Positions 54,541 to 64,000 of a DNA stretch of 64,000 nucleotides are shown piece by piece. Source of the DNA: Apus apus (Eukaryota; Chordata; Aves; Apodiformes; Apodidae); contig NC_067301.1 in NCBI RefSeq assembly GCF_020740795.1, forward strand, positions 5,146,001 to 5,210,000, in the 5' to 3' direction. A program made the translations under genes and the position numbers. The notes beneath the pieces are model-generated. The model was not told the origin of the DNA and made no database searches. It was given only the letters and a program-made list of their open reading frames with translations. Position 1 is the first letter of the stretch, and each line of letters begins with the position of its first letter.

Positions 54541-56080
54541 TCCCGCCCGGGTAGCTGCGGCGGGGATGAGAACGGAGCGGGCCTGGAGTCGTTTTCCCTC
54601 ATTTCAGCGGCATTTACTCCCGTTACCACGGCAGAGCCTAGTACGGGAAAGCAAGTTATATTCTATCAACTTGATTCCCCTGTTTAGCATATCAGAGGAA
54701 TGCATTTTATGATGTTTCAGGGGTGCCCGTCAGGCTGTGGAAGGGTTTGGGCTGCAGCGCTCCAGAGACAGCAGCAAACCCTGCAGAAACCCCGAGGGCT
54801 GAAGTGAAACCTCTGACCACAGCCCGCTCAGTGAAGGGGTGCGGGAGAGACACTTCCTTAACGTCATCCTGCAAATGAGCTGCTGGATTTGGGGGAAGGG
54901 GGGCGGGGGGGGGCACTGGAATGTGTGAAAACGGTGGGTGAGACCCTGTCCCTGGCACATCGCTGCGGGGCTGGTGCTTTCTGAAAAGGTCTGGTGTGCT
55001 TTGAGGCTGCTTTGAAAACGTGCCCTGATCCTTTCCGTGTTTTAGGAAGTTGCTGCTTTGCCTGGAGCACGTGTTGCACGTACTCACTGCAACATCTGCA
55101 CTGGCAGCTGCCTCTGTTTAAAAAGACAGGCAGCCAGCTCAGAGAGCACGGAGCAGTAGAAACATCGAAACGGGAACAAAATCGTGCTTGCTGGGTTGGC
55201 ACAGCTGCAGAATGCAAACAGGGCTGTCAAATGGGGATTGTCCATGGCAGTATAAACAAAGATGCACGCCCGATCTCTAGTGTGCAAAACCCCTTCTGGT
55301 TTAGAAGGGGGAGGTTTAATTTGCAATGTTTAAAACTCCAGATTGAGTCAGAGGTTTGAAGGTGAGGGGCTGAGCACTGTTGCTGTGGCTCCTGGCTCAA
55401 CATGTTGAGGCTGCTGAAGGGGCTTTGTCTGGGCCTGCAAGGTACTGATGAAATCTGAAGCAAAAGTATGTTTTAATTTATTTTTTTTTTATTATTTTTT
55501 TTTAGTTAATGAAACTGGCAGCTTTGCAAAAGGAAGTTTTCTGAATCACCATCTTAGGGAAAACTAGTGTTTCCTTGGATTACTGCCTGCTGCACATCAT
55601 TTGAGCATGAGGAGTATTCTGTTTGCCTGGTAATTATGAGGGAATTCCTGCTTTGGGAAGAGGGAATGGAAAAAAACACTCAAGAATGTTCTCAGTGAAC
55701 AAACAAATAGTAGTGGTAGTTTTTTGGGAAGATGCTGTTACAAAGCAGGGAGAAAAAGATGCATGGATAAGTCATCAGGGCTAGTCCAAGAAAACCCAGC
55801 ACAAGGACAGATAAATTTAAGACCTGAACAGAAATATGTTGCCAGAGAAAAAGTTCGTGCAGGAAACAAGACTGCAGCAGATTTTCTGTTCCCCAAGGAA
55901 ATACATGACAGGTGGGAAGAAGGTATTTAAGAAGGGTTTCCAGATTTGTGCACAATTCCTTTCTGTTCTGCGTGTTTCACACGTAATGACTGTGCCGACC
56001 AGACGCAGCCCAGCACTAACGGAAGCTGGCCAGAAACTCAGCCCCCTCCTCCTCCTCAGCCTCACCTTTCTAAATGCAGG
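54541..56080. other. Spacer between the KIAA2013 and PLOD1 promoters
   Basis: About 1.5 kb between two CpG islands. It contains a G-rich block at 54893-54915 that could form a quadruplex. An A/T-rich run (poly-T with A interruptions) lies at 55478-55503. No exon recognised. Confidence 0.6.
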
Positions 56081-56084
56081 TTTC

Positions 56085-56560
56085 TTCCCCTGCGGACCCG
56101 CTGCCCCGGGGGCTGTGACCCCCCTGCTGGCAGCCCCCCGGCAGCAAGGCCCCCCGGGTGGAGCGGCTGCAGCTCCGGGATCCAAGCCCATCAGCTTCGC
56201 GTCCCTGAAAAAGGCTCCGCACAAGCCCCAGCCCCGGAGCCTCCTGCCGCCCCCCCGAGCGGCCCCCGCTGCCTGCCCGCCTCCCGCGGGGGCCGGGAGG
56301 AGGAGCCGCCGCCTCCCGCTTCCTCGGGCCGTCCCCGCCGGGCGGGTCTGGTGCGTGGCAGAGGCTCCGGCAGCCCCGCAGCTTTCTGGAGCCGCCGTCG
56401 GCCGGGTCGGTCCGGCAGAGGAGCCGCCTCCATGGTGCCCGCGGCGCTGCTGCTGCCCTGGGCGCTGCTGGCGCTGCTCGGGGCGGGGGGCGGCCGTGCC
56501 TCCCAGCGGGAAGGTAAGGGGGGTCTGGGGGGCAGGGGGGGACCGGGGAGCTGCTGGCCG
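56085..56560. promoter_or_regulatory. PLOD1: CpG island at PLOD1
   Basis: GC- and CpG-rich from upstream of the PLOD1 ATG to just past its first donor. No TATA box. It is separate from the KIAA2013 island by about 1.5 kb. Confidence 0.85.
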
Positions 56561-59500
56561 GGCTGAGGAGCGGGCACACCCGCTGTTGGTGCCACCGCTG
56601 TCCTTAGCGCCCCGGCCCAGCTCAGAGGCATTGCCCGGCCTGAGGCTGGTGCCCGCGGCGGAGTCCGAGCCCCTGGGCCCTCCCAGCTCTGGGGTGGTGC
56701 CCGGGCTGCCCTGGGGGTCCTCCCGCACCCCAGTTACTAGACAGGCGCTCACAGCTCTGAGTTGTGCGAGGCGAGCCCTCGGCACCATTTCATCCCAGTG
56801 AAGTACTCGCAGTCCCATGGGTTGCATCCCACCTAGGTCAGCCCTTCCTGCTTTTGAACTTTAAAAAGTTCAAGAACTAGGTGACAGAGAGCGTGTGACC
56901 CCCGACTGGCCACCGTGTGCTTCCCTGACACCCTAGATGCTTCTCAGATAACATCAATGGCACCTAAAAGTTGGTAGATGCTCTGAAGATTAATTGGTAG
57001 CACAGCAGGTCAGGGCAGAGGCAGTGTCAGCCAGGCTGACAGAGAGGTTCACACACTGTCACTCTGCCAAGAAGCTTGCATGATTATCTCTGTCTTCATT
57101 AGAGAAGTGGCAATTAAGAGGAAATTTCATCTTGTTACCTAGAGTATTTCTCTTCACAATATCTGATTCTGGTATAATTACCTTTACTATATATGTTACT
57201 CGGTAATAATGCAGTTAATGGGGAAGGGAATTCTTTAGTGGCATAACTAAAGCAAAATTGTTTCTGCAGTCAGGGTAACTATTAGACAAGTAGAAGTAAG
57301 AAATTAATCTCTGTGCTGTCCTGCCTTCCTTACATGCACTGAATCTTCCATGTTTTTAGTAAGGTTTTAGTGCACTTAGAGAAATTCGGTGCTGGGAAAA
57401 GAGCATGAGGTATGTTGGTTAAGAAGAGGGATTTGAAGTTAACTGCTTTCTGAACTCCTCACTGCTGGCATGTCTGGAAGAAAGAAGGTCTTACCTTGTT
57501 TGTGCCTGAGCTTCCCCAGAGTAATATGTACACAATGATACTTGTCTTCTGTCTTGCATGTTCTTTTACATCTCTGCAGCAGCCCTAAGCATAGTTTGTA
57601 GTTAACTGAATATTTTTTAAAAATCCACAACCTTTTGAAAATGTAAATTTAATACAGAGATGATATTATCCACTATTACATTGTGCACTGATTTTTTTTC
57701 TGTTTGATCCCCATATTACTAGTATATTCTTGGGCACTATCATAACAGGAAGTGGCAAAGTAAGATTTCCCAAAGCACAGCCTAGGGGTAAATTAATTCC
57801 ATGTCCTAAAATGCAGCTGCAGCTGTGCTTCTCCTGTGGAGGCAGGGCAGAAGTAAATGACTCAAATTTTTTGTTGCTGAACTCGTCACCTACTCATCAA
57901 TTCACTCTTTGTAAAAACTCAGAAGTCTACCCAGTCACTTAACTCTGATGTTGGTATCAAGAGTCCCTGTGCCAGTGTTTGTCCTTACAGGATCCTTTGA
58001 ATGTGTAGTGCTCAAAAACCCTTACAAAGTGGTGAGTGTCTTCTGTAATCATTCTACAGATGGAAAACCAGAGGGACAGTGAGATGGGCTGCTTGTTGCA
58101 CAGCAGAGCTAGCAGTACAGTCTAGCTCCCCTGCTTCCTAGTCCAGTGCTTGCTTCATGAACCCCATGTTCATATTTTGCAGCTATACCATTGTTAAATG
58201 TGTTTATATGATTTGTAATTGTCAGCATGGCCTGAGGAGTATCTGAGTCCGGGAGGCCCAGCTAAACAGAATAGGCTACTGTTTCTACATATGAAAAGTA
58301 CAGTGACATGGAAAATAGGGAAGCATAAATCTGCTTTTGAAGGTTTTAAAATGCGATACTGAAACTAAAAGGGTTTACTGCTCTGCCTGTGGCAATACCT
58401 GCCTGTGGCAATACCTGCCTGTGGCAATACCTGCCAGCGGCACCAGGGTTCAGCAAAACCTTCGAGAAAGAGAAAAAAGGGTTAAAGAAGGAGCGGAGGC
58501 AGCACAGCTCAGCACGGGCTTCTGGTACTGGACTGGAGGAATGTCTCTTGAGATGGAAAGCTCTCGCTACTGCAAGGATTTCTTAAAACAGAAACTGAGC
58601 TTAATGTCTCTCGGAGTCCTACCCCGCAGACCAGTAATGGAAGAGAATCTGTGACTTGGAATTCTGCTGGGGTGGATGATTGTCTCTGTGCTGCTTTTCC
58701 CTTCTCCAGTGAGGTCACGCCTTGCAGGGTGAAACCTTTTCTGTCTTAGAAACACGACACTGCTTCCTGTTCCTCTGGGTGAGCATTTAGCTCTCACATC
58801 TTGCCTAATAAACTTCTGGCAGTCATGTCAGAAACTGTTGCTTTCTGGGGGGTGGTGGCATAGAAATGAATTAGTGATTTATTTAATGTGAGGTGTTGGA
58901 TAATTCAGGCTGAAATCATTGCATAGCAGTCAGGCTCCTTTCTTTCTTTCCTTCTTTATCATGTGCTTCTCTTCTCCTTTCAGGTACTAGAATTTGATGC
59001 TTGTCTTTGCATTCCTCTCTGGCAAATGCACATTTACCCCTCTCTTCATTGGCAGTGTGATCTTCACCTTCTTAGAAACCATGAGTTCAGAGCTAGCTAG
59101 TAAAGCTGCCATGGTTTTCTGCTTGCCATCATGTGGCTAGAAACTTTAATTACTTTAACATATTCCCTGAGGAGATACATATTTTACTCATTTGTTTGCA
59201 CACTCTGACTGGAGAGGACACAAGGAACTGGAGTGTGCTGAAAGAGCTGGATTAGGAGTGTACTTCATACATCTAAAAATCTGCCTTTAAAAAGTACCCA
59301 AAGGCAGGATTCATATTCTTTTATTTATCATTCCCTTTGCCTGTCTGTGTGAATGTCTAATAAAATACAGAGCTGACCTTTTATTGACTGTTTTCAGCCT
59401 CTCCTCTCTTTTTATTCTAATGCAGATAAAGGCTTATAGGAATTCCTTGGGAACATCCTCTTTATTCCTAACTTGGAGTCACACAATTTTTACTTCAGTT

Positions 59501-62500
59501 GCCTTTGTCAGGTCTCTTTAGCACTCCAGCTCCTAGACCCATCCTCTCTAAGATCAGATTATCAGTTTGGATACATGAGGAAGATTCATCTGGTATATCC
59601 ATTGAAAAAAAAAAAAATCATTGATCCAAAAGAAGCCTGCTCAAGCCAAGAAAATGTGCTTTTAGTTTTTCCTGGTATTTTCCAATGTTAAAATCTCATG
59701 GCCAGGATGCACATCTAAGCACTGTTGCCAGGGCCTATAGAGATTCCTACTTAAGCAGAAGTGTTAAGATGAGTATAGCATTTGATCACAATGAAGAAAC
59801 CAGAGCTTCCACATAAAAATCTTATTCCAGGGGTACTACAGAGAAACTTCTGAAACTTCTTTTCAGAAACTTCAGGATTTACTTTTGTCATTTTTAAGGG
59901 ACTGGAAATGAAAAGCAAGTTTGGGAGGAGAATGTAAATGAATGTTATGGTAGCATTAAATTCACATTGTGTGTATGAAAAAATCTGGAAAACACCTCAG
60001 GAATGCAAGGAGAAAATTGAGGCAGCCACGGGAGGGAATAATTGCATTCAGCCTAATTTTGGTCTTCCTTACACCCATTAAATACTGAGTGACAAAATAG
60101 CAACTCTGTGAGGAATGGGAAGCAGGCTGCACTACATGGATCACTTCCAAGTGGGCATTTTGTAGTAGTTCTATCTTTTATCTTCAAGTTTAATTTCCTT
60201 TATACTCTATGTGAGAAAAGAGAATTGTAGCTTTCAGAAGCAGGGAGAAAAAACACTTAATACATCCTGTTTTCTTTTTCTAGCTCATAACTCATGCAGT
60301 GAAATTGTATCTTTACACAATCTCTCATTTTATACCCAGGGCCAAGTTCTAATCTCTGCTGCAAAGGAACAGTCTTGCTTTTGTGGAGTGTGATGTAGAG
60401 ATGATGGAGTGAGGTGTAAGCAAGCTGTGTTCCTCTCAGCAGGGTATGGTAGATCCACAGCTAAACTACCTCCCTTGCCTGATTTAAAATGAACCTGGAC
60501 ACCTGTCAGTGTCATATAGAACAGACATAACCTCTGTCCATGAACAGCATTGACTGCTCAAAAGTTGGGACTCCTGGATTCTATGGCTGGATTCATGATT
60601 AGCTTAAAGAATGGACTGGGAAAGCTACCTGCTTCTCAATGGTTGGATTTTTACTTACTTTTGTGAAATCTGTTAAGTACCTTCAAGACTATTGATCCCT
60701 GCCTTGGCTCAGTATCTGTTAGTAAAGCCTCTTTGTTAGGTACAGAACAGCTGTTTGTGCAAACAACTCAAGTTGAATGTGTCTCTTGTTCTTTCTCCTG
60801 TGTGCAGAAAACCTGCTGGTCCTTACTGTTGCCACCAAAAAGACTGAGGGATTCCAACGCTTTAGAAGATCAGCCCAGTTCTTCAACTACAAAGTCCAGG
60901 TGATGGTCAGCAGCCTCAGTGGTGGTTGCTCAGAGGGAGCTGATGCTGGGTTTTTTGTTGTGATTTGCACTGCAAGTTGCCAGGACTCGTATGATTGTGG
61001 GTTCTGGTCCTTTGCTGGGAGTCTTGCTGGGAGAATGACTGTTCAGTAGACCCTGTGCCTGTTGTTTTTCAGGTACTGGGACTGGATGAGGAATGGCTGG
61101 GTGGAGATGACCAGAATCCAGCAGGAGGTGGGCAGAAGGTCCGTCTCTTGAAAGCAGCTTTGAAGCAGTATGCGAATAAGGAAGACTTGATCATCCTTTT
61201 CATAGATAGGTAATGGGTTGGGACATATTTGTCATTAATTGAATCATAAAGGTGTTTGGACCTGTTCTTACTAAGAAGAAATTAACTGTGAAGTAGATTG
61301 CTTTTGGAAGGTGTGTCCAGACCTTCTCCAGTATTTTTTTCCCCCTGAATTCTCTGCAGCTGCCTGAGAGTTGCTCAGAGCTGCATCGTGGCAGCTGGGA
61401 AGGTCTGATCAAAATAGGCTGATTCCAACTGTTGTATAAAGTTGATAGCATTACACCTGTTTCTGCCAGGGTGGAATTTGGCTGCCTCTATCTGTAGAGA
61501 AGGAGCAGACAATTTCTGTGGATCTAGGCAGGCCTTTCTTACCAGAGTTATTTGTTTTATAAGGTGAGGCAGGCTGCAGCACAACCCTGAGAGCCAAGAA
61601 CTAGTCTGCCAGAGAAATGTGAAGAGGGAAAAGGATGGTTTGGAGTCTCGGTCTCTTTTCATATGCCCAGCAACAGGCAGGGCTGGGATCCCTGTGTGTC
61701 TCTAGCTCAGATGGCTAGGACATCATCTCTTGCAGCTCCAAGTGTTTTATGTGTGTTTAGAAAAGTTGGGAATGATTAATCTCCGGAATGAGCAACCAAA
61801 ATGAGCTTGATATATGCAAATCCTCTTGCAGAAAAAGCCAGTCTCATACTGGGAGTGTGGCCTGGGAATTAGTCAGTTCTACCCAGTACTGAAGAGAGGG
61901 GCTGGAGGGGCAGCATCCAGTGACCAGTGTCCAGTAGAGGTTCCTCCTGAAGGTTTGCAGGGAGCTCAGTGCAGGGTGGCAGGATGCCAGAAGATGTAAA
62001 AAGCCTGACCTATGGGTTTGTTTATTCTAGAAAGGAATGGCAGAGTAATTATTCCTCCAATAAGTAAAAGGTTGTTACAAACAGTGAGGGCACCAGGGCT
62101 TCACAGTTCCAAATGGGAAGGAGAGATGAGAGTGTTTTCCAGCTTGGAAGATTTGTTTTTATCATCAGCGAAAACTTTGTAAAAATAAGAATGGGTGTAA
62201 GTTGCCTCAAGCCAGTGTGGAATCTGCTGCACTGGAAAGTAACATTTTCCACTCCATGAATAAGACAGCACTTGAATTAGCTACAATTATAACAAAAATG
62301 CAGTAGTGTGGAGCAGAACTAAAAGAAAGGGATTCCTAAAGAATTAGCTGTTTGTAGAAACTTTTTGTGCTGACATTTTTTTCTGACTCCATTCCTTTCT
62401 GTTTCTGGTCTCTCTTTTACTTTAGCTACGATGTACTCTTTGCTTCGGGCCCCTCAGAACTGCTGAAGAAGTTCAAACAAGCCAAGAGCAAGGTGGTCTT

Positions 62501-63179
62501 CTCAGCAGAGAACTACATCTATCCTGACAGAAAGCTGGAAGCCAAGTACCCTCAAGTGCGAGATGGGAAGCGCTTCCTGGGTTCTGGAGGTAAGATGCAG
62601 AACCTTCTTTCAGCCATGAACCTCTCTCACCTTTTTCCTCCAGTTAAAAGAGAAGTAGCAAGGGACCAGGTGTGGAAAGCATCTTTATAGAACATGATGC
62701 AAGCTGAAGGCCTGTGCTTAACAGGCCATGATGGAATGACTAAGAATGCTGCTGTCTTTTACCTGCAGGAGACTTAGCTATGCATTGCCTGTAGAGGATA
62801 GGAACCTTCTCCCTTTTCAGGGGGACTTGTCATTCAAGGTGTGGGTTTCTGAGCTTTTCTCATGCTGAAGATTACAGGTTTGGTCCTGGTGTCATTCCAT
62901 CTTGGGAAGTGTGGTCTGTACATACCTTTGCTGAATGCTGGTCTATCTTCAGCAATACAGAGTGGAGTGAGACTTTGTGTAAAAGAAGTGAGAGTGTGTG
63001 TGCACAGGAGTACTTCCCTGTTTTGGTTGTCTGGGTTAAAACACCTCTTCATACTTATTCCCACAGGATTCATAGGTTATGCTCCAAACCTGAAGAAGCT
63101 TGTGGAGGAGTGGAAAGGAGAGGATGATGACAGTGACCAGCTCTTCTATACAAATGTCTTCTTGGATCCAGAAAAAAGA
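56432..63179 (+). CDS. PLOD1: Procollagen-lysine 5-dioxygenase 1 (lysyl hydroxylase 1), 5' part
   Basis: Lumenal ER enzyme that hydroxylates collagen lysines using 2-oxoglutarate, Fe2+ and ascorbate. The window holds five exons: 56432-56513, 60808-60899, 61073-61209, 62426-62589 and 63067-63179, coding for residues 1-196; the remainder lies beyond the right edge. The start ATG in CTCCATGG opens a signal peptide (residues 1-22, Leu/Ala core). The N-terminal glycosyltransferase-like domain begins at [14 protein letters not shown] (30-43). It includes [22 protein letters not shown], the DxxD-type motif IDSYD (102-106), FASGP and [14 protein letters not shown]; the last exon ends FLDPEKR. These match human PLOD1 almost residue for residue. 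The iron-binding dioxygenase domain is not in the window. All junctions are GT-AG. PLOD2 and PLOD3 are the alternatives, but neighbourhood to KIAA2013 and sequence point to PLOD1. Confidence 0.96.
56514..60807 (+). other. PLOD1: PLOD1 intron 1
   Basis: A 4.3-kb intron with no further exon recognised. It holds the 16-bp tandem repeat listed separately and an A13 run at 59605-59618. Confidence 0.85.
58383..58436 (+). repeat. 16-bp tandem repeat, about 3.4 copies
   Basis: Three exact copies of CTGCCTGTGGCAATAC (58383-58430) followed by a partial, altered copy. It lies in PLOD1 intron 1. Exact identity of the units suggests recent amplification. Confidence 0.95.
61210..62425 (+). other. PLOD1: PLOD1 intron 3
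   Basis: 1.2 kb, no exon or repeat recognised. PLOD1 introns 2 (60900-61072) and 4 (62590-63066) are short and equally featureless. Confidence 0.8.
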
Positions 63180-64000
63180 GTAGGTGTACCTAAATTTTGG
63201 GATTGAGAGGAGTTATCTGAGAAGTATTGTTATTAATCTTCTCTGCAGTATCCATTTTGACAGTAAAGAAGTTAATTACATAGGTATTGACTTTTAATTC
63301 CTGCTCTGACATCCTTACAAGGGAAAGTAAGTTCTTAGGTGGTCTAGTTACACATTTCCTTTCTGAAAATTCGCATTCTAGCCACTATCCCTTTGTTCTG
63401 TTATTAGCAGTTTTTATCTTTAAGCTTAAAATGTGAATGGTAAGATGGATACTGGAAACTCAGACCAGTATCTGGATGTGCTTATGACTAAAGCTATTGA
63501 ATGTGGCTGCTCCTCCCTGGGGATGTGAAACCCAGTCTTGTGTGTGTCCTCCTTGCAGAGCACAGTGCAATCCAACCTAGCACTGAAGTACATTGTAGGG
63601 AAAGGGGCAGATGAGGCCTGAGCAGATGAATGAGACAAATGTTCACAGCCTCGTAGCCACTGTTTTGCCACAGGACAGGGACTGTAGGCATCTCAGTGGG
63701 TATCCCTGCTGGAACAAAGAGGCTGCCACTGCCTTCAGCTAACACCTCCAGATCCTGGCTGACAGTCTGCATTGGCCAATGTAGCAGGGCACGTAGCACC
63801 GTGTAGAAGTCTGGAATGAACCCTGGAAGCACCACTGCCATTCCAGCACCATGAGGTGCACTGGCCAAATCACCCAGCCCACAGGGTAATTCTGCTTCTG
63901 TTGTCCCTGCCCAGTTGTGTATTGTGCAGTGCAGTCTGTCCCTGAGGGAACCATAGAGGCATGGGAACTGAGTCAAACTGGAACAGTAAAGTCAGGAGGA
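63180..64000 (+). other. PLOD1: PLOD1 intron 5, incomplete
   Basis: Starts with the donor GTAGGT. The next expected residues of the family (around NITLDHR) do not occur before the window ends, so the sixth exon lies outside. Confidence 0.8.

Noticed and set aside
53443-54687. Plus-strand open frames of over 360 codons opposite KIAA2013 exon 1
   Set aside because: Shadow of the CpG island; low-complexity Pro/Arg/Ala translation.
55817-56827. Open frames on both strands around PLOD1 exon 1, including a 336-codon minus frame
   Set aside because: CpG-island artefact; the real coding part is the short signal-peptide exon on the plus strand.
63557-63621. Sequence after a TTGCAG at 63551-63556 as PLOD1 exon 6
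   Set aside because: The translation in the required phase does not give the family sequence expected after DPEKR.

Overview
The window looks like nuclear DNA of a bird. Four CR1-type LINE fragments carry the typical avian 3' end. Genes are short-intron eukaryotic genes with GT-AG junctions. The B-type natriuretic peptide ring is the one I remember for chicken, and all three natriuretic peptide (NP) genes sit together as expected for the avian/reptilian locus. KIAA2013 and PLOD1 are in the same divergent arrangement as on human 1p36. The species cannot be named from sequence alone.

Layout from left to right: (1) 1-5.3 kb, nothing recognised. (2) 5.3-19.2 kb, three NP genes in tandem on the minus strand: NPPB (BNP), an ANP-like gene (avian renal NP/ANP position), and a C-type gene of the CNP3 kind. 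Each has a signal-peptide exon, a second exon with the prohormone and the 17-residue ring, and a TATA box close upstream; the first two also have a tiny third coding exon. A CpG-rich block without a gene of its own lies between BNP and the ANP-like gene. (3) 19.2-33.2 kb, mostly gene-free, with one unrecognised minus-strand exon candidate at 22.4-22.8 kb. (4) 33.3-39.1 kb, minus strand, a membrane guanylyl cyclase that is not an NP receptor. It has two membrane helices around an extracellular domain resembling the NIT (nitrate/nitrite-sensing) fold, a signalling helix, and a complete class III catalytic domain with the guanine-selective residues. (5) 41.4-46.3 kb, minus strand, a complete eight-exon pancreatic elastase (CELA2A-like), with a 441-nt pure pyrimidine tract 0.6 kb upstream. 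(6) 49.2-54.2 kb, minus strand, KIAA2013 with a CpG-island promoter. (7) 56.4 kb to the right edge, plus strand, the first five exons of PLOD1, truncated by the window end.

How the genes relate: the three NP hormones signal through particulate guanylyl cyclases with an NPR ectodomain and a kinase-homology domain. The cyclase found here lacks both, so it is probably not their receptor, although it makes the same second messenger and lies 14 kb away. KIAA2013 and PLOD1 are secretory-pathway genes with separate CpG-island promoters about 2.2 kb apart. The elastase is a digestive enzyme with no evident functional link to its neighbours.

The best candidate for something little described is the NIT-like membrane guanylyl cyclase. 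Next are the ANP-like hormone, with Glu in place of the near-invariant ring Asp and a predicted arginine-rich tail, and the orphan CpG block. Exon boundaries were read by eye from splice consensus, reading phase and family knowledge; no search or transcript data were available.
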